Positions 1 to 9,535 of a stretch of DNA of 61,711 nt are shown here, piece by piece. A program made the translations under genes and the position numbers. Numbering within the stretch: position 1 is the stretch's first letter; the number at the start of each line of letters is the position of its first letter. The notes below the pieces were generated by a model that saw only the letters and a list, made by a program, of their open reading frames with translations, did no database searches and was not told the DNA's origin. This DNA is from CAYMWF01 sp964394085 [NCBI: uncultured Gemmatimonadota bacterium] (GTDB taxonomy: Bacteria; GCA-2686955; CAYMWF01), in contig CAYMWF010000019.1 of assembly GCA_964394085.1 (NCBI GenBank), positions 12,058 through 73,768 of the forward strand. The letters run 5' to 3'.

Positions 1-28
1 TGTATAATCCGGTCAACCTCGAACACTA

Positions 29-2575
29 TCAATATCCAATGACAATTCCCTTTGGCAGCTCTGATTCGTCGTAGGGGGTAATTGTGCATTCCAGATTATA
101 CGAAGTAAAGCAAATAGCGGATTCCAGGGAATCCGGATCACTCGATCGTACACAGGAAGAAACATCGGTTGTGATGGAGACCCGATAATAGGGCAGATCT
201 CCTATTACGCAAGAGTAGTCAAACGAATTGTAGTCCTCGTGCGAGTACCAACCGCCACCGCACACCCCGTCTAGGTAGTCGACACCGTTCTTGTCCCAGC
301 ACGGGCCTTCAACCTCGCAGCTCATATTGCCGTTAACAACAACATCGAATTTACCGGATCCGTTTATTCTGAACTGCAATTCAAACCTGGCTGAAGCATT
401 TCCGTACGCAAAATAGCTTTCACATTCCGAACAGCCGTTAACGGAGCTTGAACCGCTCGTAACGGCTTGGGCGGAAAAACCATTCAGATGACCTTCGACA
501 ATGTCTAGCGAATAACCTGCGCTGGTTGTACCTGCGCAGCTTACGGAACCACCTTTCGGATGGCTGCCTGACCCGGTAAGTTCAGAGCTCCAACTCCAGG
601 TAGGCGGAAGTTGCGCCGGATCTATTTCATGATAAGTATTGTCGCTATCTTCATCGCTGATGGTTTCCTCATTTTCTCCTTCGCCATGTGTAATACCCCA
701 GTTCACACCTACGCCGGCGCTTGCAAATCCGCCGTCCTTTAACACTACCGCACCTTGCCCCCCTCCTGAAATCGCTGCCGTTACTATCTCGTGGGCGTAG
801 GAATCCTCCGCACCCTCCGCCTCCACGTGGATTTCGACTTCGTCCGATTCTCCGTCGTGATACACGGTTGTGAAGAAGTTGCCGTTGTCGCCGGTGACGC
901 CGGACGACTCCTCCGCATGCCCGCCGTTCACCGTCACCGTTATCTCGATGCCCGGAGACCAGTCGACGGTTTCGTCGGGAAGGTAGTATCCTGCCCGAAC
1001 CTCAAGGATGCCCGACTCCCCTTCGTCCAGCGTTGCGGGAAAATCGAGTTCCAGGGCCAGCGAAGGCTTGACAAAGACCGACCTGGTCGCGGACGGGGTC
1101 ATGTCTTCGCCGAAGGAGCCGCCCGTGTACAGCGGTATCAGGTGCGCGTCGGAATCGGTAGAGGGAAGCACGTACACCCGGCCCTCGCCGTACTCGTCGT
1201 CCGCCGCACGCCAGTTCAGGGCGTCGTCAATAGGCTCCACTATGTCGGGGGTCTCTGACATGCAGTCCAGAAGCGCCGGATTGTCTACTATTGCGTTCCA
1301 CGACATGGGGGGCATTTCAGAGAGATTGACATCCAGCTCCAGTTCGGGATGCGAGTCGGCATAACCCGCGATCTCGGCCTGGAGGATACCGAGGAACAGG
1401 TTCACTCCTTCAATGAAAAGGTCCGAGGCTTCCTTGGCAGCGTCGGAACCGGGATGAGCCCCGAACATGGACAGGACATAGCTGATCAGATACTGAAGCG
1501 TTATGTCCGGAGGGTCATTCAGGGCGGTAATCGACATGGTGGCATCCGTCGATTCGCCCGGCTTGACGGTGTCGGACGCCAGGTCCACATCAAGGGTATG
1601 GATCGTGGCGGGCAGAGCGCCTACGATCACCTTATTCACAACGAACTCGAGTATCGTCATGACCCCGCATACCACGCTGAGCCAATCAGGATTGACCTTG
1701 TCGTTGCCGATGGAGAGACCGACGATGCCGAGGGATGTCGCTATCCATTTGGCGAAGGTATCGTTGCTTTCTTTAATCACCTGCTCGCCAAACATCTTCA
1801 CCACTACATAGAACTGCATCTGGGTGGCCAGATACTCATCGTCCACATACTCTTCCATGGGTGCAAGAAGACCCGGCGGCGGGATCGGCCTATCTTCAAC
1901 AACCCCCTCTAAAAAGGAAGAGAGCTCTTTTATATAGTCGAGCATGCCGCTCGGTCCGAGCAGACCGTCGAGGATCCGGACACCGGCGTCGCTGCCGCCG
2001 AGCTCCTCCATCGCGGAGTTCAGCGAATATGTACCGTCGCCGCCGACAAGCTCGCTGAGCGCTTTCGTAACCGAAGAGGAATACTGCTCTACGGCCCCCG
2101 GCCCGGTTATGAAAGAGGCGAATATCTCATCGAGCGACTCGGTTATCTCGTTCAGCTCCGCAACAGCTTCTTCCGCGGCGCCAGGGGATTCGGGCAGTGG
2201 AGTGACGCTCACGGCGGCCTCGAATGCGACCATCTTCACGCCGCCGTTATACACGACAAGGTCGACGGCCCCGGACGGAGGGTCCGGGTACCCTTCATCG
2301 TCAAGGAACAGGGGGACGCCGGTGATTAGATTATCAGACTCATCCAGGAATGCAGGAGCAGGCTGATCTCCGAAACAGACCCTCAGGGAATCGGCGGAAA
2401 CACCATCGAGATCCAGGTTGGATACGATGATTACCGTGCCCGGCTGTCCGGTGTCTGGACTGAACGCGGGTTCTGGACCTTCGGGACCGGTGGAGTGCTT
2501 GGAACAGTTCACACTGAGAAAAATACAGCCAAGAAGCACAACTGTTAATGGGATAGAAGATATACGTCTTTGCAT
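29..2575 (-). CDS. Large secreted lipoprotein with IPT/TIG-like and Big-like segments, function unknown
   Basis: The 848-residue product starts with a lipoprotein signal peptide: a short basic stretch (MQRRISS), a hydrophobic core and a lipobox ending LSVNC, so it is expected to be lipidated and anchored in the outer or inner membrane. I chose the ATG at 2575 because GGAGAG lies just upstream and because the signal peptide then begins correctly; the open frame extends 28 codons further up. Residues about 30-110 look like an IPT/TIG-type Ig fold (phrases such as FSPDTGQPGTVIIVSN), and about 530-610 resemble a bacterial Ig-like (Big) domain (ITVTVNGG followed by TGDNG). The C-terminal third is rich in Gly, Ser and Cys. 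No catalytic motif was seen. It lies 41 bases downstream of the DNRLRE lipoprotein gene on the same strand. The gene ends 28 bases inside the window edge. The domain assignments are pattern recognition only. Confidence 0.75.
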   Translation of the reverse strand: MQRRISSIPLTVVLLGCIFLSVNCSKHSTGPEGPEPAFSPDTGQPGTVIIVSNLDLDGVSADSLRVCFGDQPAPAFLDESDNLITGVPLFLDDEGYPDPPSGAVDLVVYNGGVKMVAFEAAVSVTPLPESPGAAEEAVAELNEITESLDEIFASFITGPGAVEQYSSSVTKALSELVGGDGTYSLNSAMEELGGSDAGVRILDGLLGPSGMLDYIKELSSFLEGVVEDRPIPPPGLLAPMEEYVDDEYLATQMQFYVVVKMFGEQVIKESNDTFAKWIATSLGIVGLSIGNDKVNPDWLSVVCGVMTILEFVVNKVIVGALPATIHTLDVDLASDTVKPGESTDATMSITALNDPPDITLQYLISYVLSMFGAHPGSDAAKEASDLFIEGVNLFLGILQAEIAGYADSHPELELDVNLSEMPPMSWNAIVDNPALLDCMSETPDIVEPIDDALNWRAADDEYGEGRVYVLPSTDSDAHLIPLYTGGSFGEDMTPSATRSVFVKPSLALELDFPATLDEGESGILEVRAGYYLPDETVDWSPGIEITVTVNGGHAEESSGVTGDNGNFFTTVYHDGESDEVEIHVEAEGAEDSYAHEIVTAAISGGGQGAVVLKDGGFASAGVGVNWGITHGEGENEETISDEDSDNTYHEIDPAQLPPTWSWSSELTGSGSHPKGGSVSCAGTTSAGYSLDIVEGHLNGFSAQAVTSGSSSVNGCSECESYFAYGNASARFELQFRINGSGKFDVVVNGNMSCEVEGPCWDKNGVDYLDGVCGGGWYSHEDYNSFDYSCVIGDLPYYRVSITTDVSSCVRSSDPDSLESAICFTSYNLECTITPYDESELPKGIVIGY

Positions 2576-2616
2576 TTCAGACTCTCCAGCTGCGGTATCG
2601 CCGCCGTCTGAGGGTA

Positions 2617-3297
2617 TTAATAATATTCGACGAGAAGCCGCGGCGGGTTCTCCGGACAAAGGCCGGTGTTCTCGGTATTGCCGAAGACAGCCCAGATCCT
2701 TCCCGGCGGGTCCGGGTCGACCTCCTCCGGATGGGCCATGAAGACCACGCCGTTATTCGCGCTGGTTCCATCCACCCAGTCCTGGACCAGGTCCGTGACA
2801 TCCCAGCCTGTCTTCGATGCACTGCCGCCCGGCTGGGCGACATATCCATCCACATCGCCGCATTCGAAGGAGGTCAGAAAGTCGGGGCTGAGGTTGACCG
2901 TGTCAAGGGGGGTCCCGAGGTTCTCGGGCCCGGGCTGGTCGTTCCAGGTCACGGTCGAGGCGGTCCATGCCGCGGCGGCAGGATAGACCGCGATGTCGTC
3001 GATGCCGTCGCAGAGGCAGTAGTAAAGCTCCACGCGGGCTTCTTCTATGGTGGCGGAAGCAGGGATGGAGGAGACATCGAAAAGTACGTAGCTCCGGGCG
3101 TTCCCAAACGAATAGTTCTGGACGAACAGTTCCAGCGTGTCATGATTCGTGTCGGGCTCCTGGTCCCGGACGCTGCTCTCCCCGGTTGCGAACAGGGTGA
3201 CATTTTCGTTTTCCGGCGTGGTTGTCGTCTTCTCGCAGGAAGACAAAACAAAAACGGCAACCAAAAGGATGAGGATAAGATAACTTAGGCGTTTCAT
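2617..3297 (-). CDS. DNRLRE domain lipoprotein
   Basis: A 226-residue lipoprotein. The N-terminus (MKRLSYLILILLVAVFVLSSC) is a classical signal peptide with lipobox LSSC. The start at 3297 has a good AGAGGAG site 8 bases upstream; the open frame runs on much further but that part is antisense-like and lacks a start signal. The mature part has the hallmarks of the DNRLRE (disaggregatase-related) domain: a run such as SYVLFDVSSIPASATIEEARVEL, then WTASTVTWNDQPG, then WDVTDLVQDWVDG, and a terminal PRLLVEYY strand. This beta-sandwich is found in extracellular, often carbohydrate-associated proteins of many bacteria. It is probably cotranscribed with the secreted proteins on either side. Its ligand is unknown. 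Confidence 0.85.
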   Translation of the reverse strand: MKRLSYLILILLVAVFVLSSCEKTTTTPENENVTLFATGESSVRDQEPDTNHDTLELFVQNYSFGNARSYVLFDVSSIPASATIEEARVELYYCLCDGIDDIAVYPAAAAWTASTVTWNDQPGPENLGTPLDTVNLSPDFLTSFECGDVDGYVAQPGGSASKTGWDVTDLVQDWVDGTSANNGVVFMAHPEEVDPDPPGRIWAVFGNTENTGLCPENPPRLLVEYY

Positions 3298-3410
3298 ACT
3301 GGAATCTCCTCTGTTGACTTCGTCAGGTTTCTTCACTTCTCCGCCATCTTGTTCATACGTAGAGCCTGGTTTCGGACGATCCGCCGCTTTCAGCAGTAAC
3401 CGCCGGCCGG

Positions 3411-5489
3411 CTAGAAGATGAAGTGCGGTTCGGGGACGTTCCCCACCAGCTCCTTTCCCGTACCGGGGGGCGATTCGGCCGTGTGTCCCTGGCACCAGCC
3501 CTGGAAGGTCCAGGGAGCGCCCGGAACGTGTGGAAGGTTTAGACCGCCCTCGGTCAGCCCGTCCCATCCGATTTGTTCGTCGGCCGGCTGAGCCCTGATG
3601 AAGGGAGGGCGCACGTAGAGTTCTCCCAGGTCCGGAATCGGCCATCCCGGGAAATACGGCGTTCCAGAGAGCAGAAGCGTGGCGTCCCAGGCTGTCTCGC
3701 CGACTATAGTGAATCTTACTTCGGTGTCGTATTCCGCAAGCTGCCGGGTCGTCTGATACTCCGTTCCCAGCGGCCATTGATACCATATGTGGGTTTTGGC
3801 GGGTGAACCGAAAGCGTAGAGATGCTCGTCGTTGTCCACGAAGCATGCGACATTGTCCCCGACCCACAGCGCTGTATCCACATATGCGAAGCCGGTCAGA
3901 GGAACCGGACTCCAGTCGCCCCGCTGGGCGCTGTAACCATACATCTCCGGCCCCGTTTCCGCCATCAGCAGGTTGCGGCCGACATAGACGTTTCCGGCCA
4001 CGAGACCTCCGGTTTCGAAGCCGTAGTTCCATCTGCCGCTGCGCTCATTCCAGAATATGAAATTTCCGACTCCCATGGAGCCCGCGGTCTTCTGCTGGCA
4101 GAAGATCGAACCTTTGACATGATCGATGAAAACATCGGTCGAATCCTTGGGTCGACCCTGCACCCAGGTGTTCCACCGCGTCGAGTATCCCCATCGCTCC
4201 TCCATCGTCTGGACCGCAGCCACGGAATCTCCAACCCTGACGGAGTTCCCTGAGGGCACACTCCGCTCCGACCATTCATTCTCGTTCGGCGAGAAAGCGT
4301 AGTACGTGTTTCCGGCATCCCTGCCCAGAACGGAGTTGTCCCCGTCATGGTAACAGATGAAAAAATCCGCAAAGGTTTTTATCTGCCAGGTTCCTTCACG
4401 GAGTCCGCTGAACGCACCGACCATGTCGTAACCCAGGCGTTCGATCAGAAGAACATCCTCGGTGTTGTGGTAAATCTCGGTATCGGCGAGGTGCATGTGG
4501 TTCCACCCGGTGCCGGGCCTCGAGCCGAAAGCCTCTATCTTGGGGAACAAGGGATCCGCGATACGCTGGACCGCAATGATATTGTCGGCAAGCAATACTT
4601 CGGTGACGTTGCTGATCAACGTGCCGTAAATCGATGTGTGCCAGCCGCCGGTGTAGGCGCTCAAACCCGAAGCCTGCCCGTTGAACACGAAGATCAATGC
4701 TACGTTGTGATCGATTTTCGTCATGTTCGCTGGCTCGCGCGGACCGGGGTCGGATACGGCCCAGGTGTTGAGGACTCCAGAAAAAACCGCCGCCGTTCGA
4801 TCGTAGTCATCCACGTGATCGAATGAAAGGATGTTGCCGTCGGCCTGGGCATTCTCACAAAAAATGAAATCCTGTCTGGCCCACTCACCCTTCCGCGCGC
4901 CGAATCCGTATACGCTGATATCGCTGAACTGGTTCGTTGCAAAGCCGGCGACGAATCGTGAGCTGATAAAGGCGAAGGGTTCCGCTTCGAGTTCCTGGTT
5001 CTCCCACCGGTTGGTCTGGGCGCTGTAACCCGAAACCACGAAGTCGGCGTCGGGGTGATCGTCCTGACCTATGAATATCACGTCATCCTCGACGCCGATG
5101 TGCATCGGAGTCGAATCGACATCCTTGAGCAGCGCCATATCGTTGAGACGGGCGCTGTAGGCGGCGTAAGAGCCGTCCGACAGCTCGAACAGGGCGGCCC
5201 AGTCTCCCGCGCCGACGATGGTGGCTCCGCTCGACGGCATCAGGGGCACCCACGTCTGGGTAACGGCCGAAAATGCCTGGATCGAAAACCCGTCATCGTG
5301 AAGGGCCATGAAGTCGGTGACGATGACTTCGCTGCCCGAATAATCGATGGAACTCCACTGCCCGAAAGACAACGGAGCCAGGAGGAGGAGAAGCACAGCC
5401 GCAAGAACCCCGATCGATACGGTGTACCTCCCGGTAAAGAAAAGGTTTTTTGACGGGACGGATGGTTTACCTGATCTTGTCGATTTCAT
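3411..5489 (-). CDS. Secreted repeat protein (propeller-like), function unknown
   Basis: A 692-residue protein with an N-terminal hydrophobic segment (about residues 21-42, ending APLSFGQW) that looks like a long Sec signal peptide or a membrane anchor. The ATG at 5489 has AAAGGAG at the right distance; an in-frame ATG 12 codons upstream lacks one. The body contains about a dozen degenerate repeats of 45-55 residues whose clearest part is an aromatic-Ser-x(4-5)-Trp element: YSAQTNRW, YGFGARKGEW, FSGVLNTW, YSTRWNTW, WNERSGRW, YGYSAQRGDW. Such spacing suggests blades of a beta-propeller. No enzymatic motif was seen. It sits between two other secreted proteins on the same strand. I do not recognise the family. 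Confidence 0.7.
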   Translation of the reverse strand: MKSTRSGKPSVPSKNLFFTGRYTVSIGVLAAVLLLLLAPLSFGQWSSIDYSGSEVIVTDFMALHDDGFSIQAFSAVTQTWVPLMPSSGATIVGAGDWAALFELSDGSYAAYSARLNDMALLKDVDSTPMHIGVEDDVIFIGQDDHPDADFVVSGYSAQTNRWENQELEAEPFAFISSRFVAGFATNQFSDISVYGFGARKGEWARQDFIFCENAQADGNILSFDHVDDYDRTAAVFSGVLNTWAVSDPGPREPANMTKIDHNVALIFVFNGQASGLSAYTGGWHTSIYGTLISNVTEVLLADNIIAVQRIADPLFPKIEAFGSRPGTGWNHMHLADTEIYHNTEDVLLIERLGYDMVGAFSGLREGTWQIKTFADFFICYHDGDNSVLGRDAGNTYYAFSPNENEWSERSVPSGNSVRVGDSVAAVQTMEERWGYSTRWNTWVQGRPKDSTDVFIDHVKGSIFCQQKTAGSMGVGNFIFWNERSGRWNYGFETGGLVAGNVYVGRNLLMAETGPEMYGYSAQRGDWSPVPLTGFAYVDTALWVGDNVACFVDNDEHLYAFGSPAKTHIWYQWPLGTEYQTTRQLAEYDTEVRFTIVGETAWDATLLLSGTPYFPGWPIPDLGELYVRPPFIRAQPADEQIGWDGLTEGGLNLPHVPGAPWTFQGWCQGHTAESPPGTGKELVGNVPEPHFIF

Positions 5490-5568
5490 GGCGGCTCCTT
5501 TCGGTAAATCCGGATGTTTATTCAACCTGCTGTTCGTATCGCGTGCTCTGCGAGGTATCCCCGCCTCC

Positions 5569-7107
5569 TTACCGGTTCCCGTCGGTTCCTAGATAGCAGT
5601 ACATCGAGAGGTAATCCTCTCCAGGGCCGTCCGGGATGATCGTAATGGGCAGCAGCATGACCCCCTCGATGCTCGGGAGCCTGAACTCCGGCAGCAGCAG
5701 TGCAAGAACGGGCAGCAGGTATTCAACCATGAAGGGTGCGAAAACTTCGAAGGTCGCGTCATTCAAATCCACGAACCCTTCCCAGAGAAGTTCCGCCCGG
5801 ACCTTCGGCGGGGAGGAGAAGAGCAGTCTCAATGTGTTACGGTTCGTGATATGGGCCAGTATTTCAGCCCTTATCGAGGCGTTGCAGCTGAAAACGCGCA
5901 CATTCCTTCCGAATATCTCCACATATCCATCGAGCAGGCAATGCGGAAAGAATAATTCGAGCTGTCCCTCCAAGATTCCGCCGCCCATGCCTATCTCGAC
6001 GAAAGGCGCATCCTTCGGGTTCAACATCAGTGAGAAACGGGCGTCCGGCGCCACGTCGTACAGCTCGGGGAAAAACAGCTTGAGATCGGTCGTGGTCAAG
6101 TCGAAGGGGAACCCGTACCTTTCGACGGACTTGCTGTCGAGTCTCATGCAGAAAACACCGGTGTCGAATATGGTGAAGAAGGCCTGGTTGAACATGTCGT
6201 CAGAGATAGAAACGGCGAGGTCATACCCGTGCCCCGGCATCCCGGGAACCTCGGGCCCGTAAACCGGCGGTTCCGACGGAGTATATAGAGAGCCCTCTTC
6301 ATAAGGAATGCAGATTTCGTCGGGAATCGCGGTGACTACGGTGGCCATTTCGAACGATACCCCGGACTCGACGATCGGAATGTCGGATGGCCTGATCCGG
6401 TAATATATTTCATCATCGAAGATGTCGATCACATCCTCGATCGCGAGGGTCGAAAGGGCGGGGTCGATTATCTGCGGAAGGTCGTAGAGAAGGTACGACT
6501 CCAGGAACGCTTCGGCGGCCTCGACGATGGTCCTCTCGAGACTATCCGCTATGATCTCTATGATCCAGCACCAGAATCCGGCACTGTATTCGTAGCCGAC
6601 AACATTGATATCCGCGGATGACATTACCGTCTTGATGCCGTTTCCCGCCGGGATGAAGCAGCATTCCGCCGAACCGTAAATCCGCTCGATAAAGACGTGT
6701 GAGTAACAGTCGAAGTGGGAGATGCACAAGCCGTATTCACCCCAGAGTCTGAAATCCATGTTCAGGTTGTGGATATCGAGTTCGAAACGGAGCAGGCCGT
6801 CGCGGGCATCCACCGAAATCCGGGGCCAGTCCATGCTCATCGCAGAGATCCCCCCCATAAAAGCGGTGTACCCCCACATGCACCCGGTGTCGTAAATCTT
6901 TATGGGCATCTGATCGCGAATATGGCGTCCGAAGTTATATGCAATGTACTCCTCGAATTCGTCAGCGATAAAATTGAATACATCCTCGTCTATCTTACCT
7001 GCTATACCGGCGGTAATGGCGGATCCGCGCGGGAGCAGGTCCCCCGTCGCGACGGAAGCAAGCAGGAACATTACCGAAATTACCGAAAGGAGTATTGTTC
7101 GGTGCAT
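5569..7107 (-). CDS. Putative BPI/LBP-like (TULIP) two-domain lipid-binding secreted protein
   Basis: A 512-residue secreted protein with a clear signal peptide (MHRTILLSVISVMFLLASVATG) and a very strong ribosome site (AAAGGAGG) before the ATG at 7107. From about residue 295 it follows the start of the second barrel of vertebrate BPI/LBP proteins as I remember it: LAVSISDDMFNQAFFTIFD and then TGVFCMRL, compared with a LGLSxYFFNTA...EAGVLKMTL pattern in BPI, followed by an LTTxxLxxFFPEL stretch. The C-terminus (VEYLLPVLALLLPEFRLPSIEG) matches the amphipathic helix and Pro-Leu-rich strand that close the BPI C-domain. Total length (512, against about 480) and a Pro-rich linker near residues 275-293 also fit. 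This is a remote resemblance judged by eye. If right, it would bind lipid or lipopeptide in the periplasm or outside the cell. Confidence 0.6.
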   Translation of the reverse strand: MHRTILLSVISVMFLLASVATGDLLPRGSAITAGIAGKIDEDVFNFIADEFEEYIAYNFGRHIRDQMPIKIYDTGCMWGYTAFMGGISAMSMDWPRISVDARDGLLRFELDIHNLNMDFRLWGEYGLCISHFDCYSHVFIERIYGSAECCFIPAGNGIKTVMSSADINVVGYEYSAGFWCWIIEIIADSLERTIVEAAEAFLESYLLYDLPQIIDPALSTLAIEDVIDIFDDEIYYRIRPSDIPIVESGVSFEMATVVTAIPDEICIPYEEGSLYTPSEPPVYGPEVPGMPGHGYDLAVSISDDMFNQAFFTIFDTGVFCMRLDSKSVERYGFPFDLTTTDLKLFFPELYDVAPDARFSLMLNPKDAPFVEIGMGGGILEGQLELFFPHCLLDGYVEIFGRNVRVFSCNASIRAEILAHITNRNTLRLLFSSPPKVRAELLWEGFVDLNDATFEVFAPFMVEYLLPVLALLLPEFRLPSIEGVMLLPITIIPDGPGEDYLSMYCYLGTDGNR

Positions 7108-7256
7108 GGGGAACCTCCTTTTCGAGGCCTGGCCTGCCTCACTCCGGATTGTTCCAATCCGGCGGCGTGAATCGGGAATCTGCTGACGGATCGTCAGGCA
7201 ATGAGCCGTTTACAAAAACAGGATACATCCTGATCGTTTGCTTGTCGAGCCCGGGT

Positions 7257-7290
7257 AACCTTTTTGCGTTTCAGAGCAAGAAGCTAAACC
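7257..7290. repeat. Degenerate copy of dispersed hairpin motif A
   Basis: The stretch AACC-TTTTTGCG ... GCAAGAAGC-TAAACC can fold back on itself (CTTTTTGC with GCAAGAAG, one G-U pair). It resembles the better-preserved hairpins at 11369-11404 and 30449-30485. Like them it lies upstream of a minus-strand gene and is followed on the plus strand by a pyrimidine-rich tract (7291-7380). The rest of the spacer 7108-7392 shows nothing else I recognise. Confidence 0.4.
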
Positions 7291-7392
7291 TCTTTCCCTT
7301 ATTTTTCTACCGGCATGATATTTCAAAGGCAACGCAACGGTTCAGCCCTTCTCCTCTTCCTCCCCATCCACCCCGTCCCGTCACGCGCCTCC

Positions 7393-9507
7393 TCATCTTG
7401 GGGTCGAATCGGGCAGGCCGCCGTCCACCGGGATGGTGGCGCCGGTGGTGGGCGACTGCCTGGCGGCGAAATAGAGGACTGCGTTGCCGACGTGGGTCGC
7501 GGTGATCCTGGCTTTCAGAAGGTTGCGGCTCCTGTAATACTCCTCCAGACCTTCCTCGTCCAGGTTCCTGGCCCGCATCCGGTCGGGTCCGACCTCGGCC
7601 CACAACCCCGATTTGCGGGCGCCGTCCGAGAATACGGCGTCGGGCGAAACCATGTTGACCCTGACTCCCAGCTCGGCCATTTCGAGGCTGGCGATGCGCG
7701 CCAGCTGGTGGGAAGCGGCCTTGGTGGCGCTGTAAGCCCCGAACTTGGCGCCGGGAGCGAAAACGTTCTTGGTCGACACCAGCACCACGTCGCCCCCGGT
7801 GCCCTGAAGCTCGAAATGCCGCGCGGCTTCGGAGAGGAGCAGCAGGGTGCCCTCGATATTGACCCGCTCGAGAGCTCTGAAAGCCGCCAGGTCCATTTCG
7901 GCCAGCGATGATACGTGCGCCGTTCCGGCATTCACAATAACGAGATCGACGCCGCCCCATTCGAGGATCACCGACTCGAACCCGCGGGTCACGGAATCCG
8001 CGTCAGTAACGTCCAGCGGGACGCCGATAACGCGCTCACGGTGGATGGCCGCAAGTTCACGGGTGAGAGAATCGAGGTGCTCTCCCGGAAGGTCCGTTAC
8101 GGCGACGTGGCACCCGTTTTCCAGGAGTACCCTGGCGATTCCGGCTCCGATGGCGCCGGCGGCCCCGGTGACGAGGGCGACCTGCCGGCCCAGGGGCGGT
8201 TCCCCGCCCTTTTCGAGCTTGGCGTGCTGCAGGCCGCGGTATTCCATGTCGAAAAGCGACCGCTCGTCGAGCCCCTCGTACCGGCCCATCGCTCCTATCG
8301 CCGACTTGACTTCCAGGGTGTGGGCGATGATGTCCCCGGCGATACCCGCTTCGACCGCATTATCGCCCGCGCAGGCGACGCCCAGCCCCGGTATCATCAC
8401 CACCCGGGGAGAAGGATCGAAGAGGGTCACCCCGCCCGCCAGGCGGCTGGCGGAACGCTCCTGGTACCTGCGGTATTCTTCGCGAAACCGCGCCACCGAA
8501 TCGGAGATCCGGTCTTTCAGGCGGTCAATGTCTTCGAAGGCGGGTGAATCGATCCAGAGCGGGCAGGCCAGGGTCCGGATCAGGTGATCCGAAGTCAGCG
8601 GCGGAGTGACGGCCAGTTCCCTGCCGCGATCCGAATCTACAAAATCGAGGGTTTCCCTGTCGATAAGCGGTTTCAGGATCACCCGCCTGTAAGGCCTGTC
8701 GGCGTCGCCGGACGGAGACGCGAGCCGCCCCCTCAGGATCGGGGCCGCCGCGATCCAGCGCTTCTTCGCATCCGCAGGATCGGTGCGGTGAACAGCCTGA
8801 AGGGGCCGGGTGGAGCGAGATTCGATATATTTCTCCATCCGGGTCACGGCCTCGATCATCCTTTCGTACGATTCCCGCGCCGTCTCCCCCCACGTGGTCA
8901 GGCCGTGCCCCGCCCAGACCATTCCCAGCTTTTCCGGATGAGCCTCGTATGCGTCGGCGGCCGCCTTCGCGAGCTTGAACCCCGGTTCGACGTAGGGAAG
9001 AAAGAGAATATCTCCGCCGAGGGCCTTTCCCACGAGTTCCTCTGCACCGGGCTGGTTCGTGAGGGTGAGTGCGGCGCCGGCATGGGTGTGATCGATATAC
9101 CTTGCCGGGATGAAAGCGTGAACGAGGGTTTCGATGGACGGGAAAGGGGAGTCGCAGTCGAAAAGATGGGTCCGGATTTCGTTGATCATCTTCTCGTCGG
9201 GCAGCTCGGGCAGCGCCCTGAGTTTTTTCAGGTATTCGAGGTCCATGCCGGGGAAGCCGGAGGGCTCTATGACGGACAGGCCGCGGCCTGAAGCCTTCAC
9301 ATGGATAGCCGGGATCTTCGCGCCGAGAATGCCTGCGTGGAGCCGCTTCACCGAGCAGTTCCCGCCGCCGTGCAGCACCAGTTTCTTCTCCGCGCCGAGC
9401 AGCCTCGACGTGTATACTCTGAGGGCTAAATCCTCCCCCCATTCCTCAGCGTACCCGGCCTTGAAGTCATCCGCCTGTTTATCGGACCATTTGTTCTGCA
9501 TCGTCAT
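7393..9507 (-). CDS. Bifunctional class II aldolase / short-chain dehydrogenase
   Basis: A 704-residue fusion. Residues about 1-240 form a class II (zinc) aldolase domain of the RhaD/fuculose-aldolase family: LHGGGNCSVK for phosphate/substrate binding, zinc ligands in DHTHAG (about 138-141) and AGHGL (about 204). Residues about 440-700 form an SDR domain with the nucleotide motif VTGAAGAIG, NAG (about 570) and the catalytic YSATK. This architecture is that of the RhaD-ADH bifunctional enzymes that cleave a ketose-1-phosphate and handle the resulting aldehyde, but the substrate cannot be read from the sequence. AAGGA lies only two bases before the first ATG, so the second ATG at 9501 may be the true start. 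It is the last gene of a three-gene set with the epimerase and LsrF homologues, 28 bases downstream of the epimerase. Confidence 0.88.
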   Translation of the reverse strand: MTMQNKWSDKQADDFKAGYAEEWGEDLALRVYTSRLLGAEKKLVLHGGGNCSVKRLHAGILGAKIPAIHVKASGRGLSVIEPSGFPGMDLEYLKKLRALPELPDEKMINEIRTHLFDCDSPFPSIETLVHAFIPARYIDHTHAGAALTLTNQPGAEELVGKALGGDILFLPYVEPGFKLAKAAADAYEAHPEKLGMVWAGHGLTTWGETARESYERMIEAVTRMEKYIESRSTRPLQAVHRTDPADAKKRWIAAAPILRGRLASPSGDADRPYRRVILKPLIDRETLDFVDSDRGRELAVTPPLTSDHLIRTLACPLWIDSPAFEDIDRLKDRISDSVARFREEYRRYQERSASRLAGGVTLFDPSPRVVMIPGLGVACAGDNAVEAGIAGDIIAHTLEVKSAIGAMGRYEGLDERSLFDMEYRGLQHAKLEKGGEPPLGRQVALVTGAAGAIGAGIARVLLENGCHVAVTDLPGEHLDSLTRELAAIHRERVIGVPLDVTDADSVTRGFESVILEWGGVDLVIVNAGTAHVSSLAEMDLAAFRALERVNIEGTLLLLSEAARHFELQGTGGDVVLVSTKNVFAPGAKFGAYSATKAASHQLARIASLEMAELGVRVNMVSPDAVFSDGARKSGLWAEVGPDRMRARNLDEEGLEEYYRSRNLLKARITATHVGNAVLYFAARQSPTTGATIPVDGGLPDSTPR

Positions 9508-9535
9508 GTTCCTTCAGGTGGGGGACGGCCTGCGT

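Noticed and set aside
791-1912. Several plus-strand open frames opposite the large lipoprotein gene
   Set aside because: They overlap each other and the lipoprotein gene, have no ribosome sites and show no recognisable domains.
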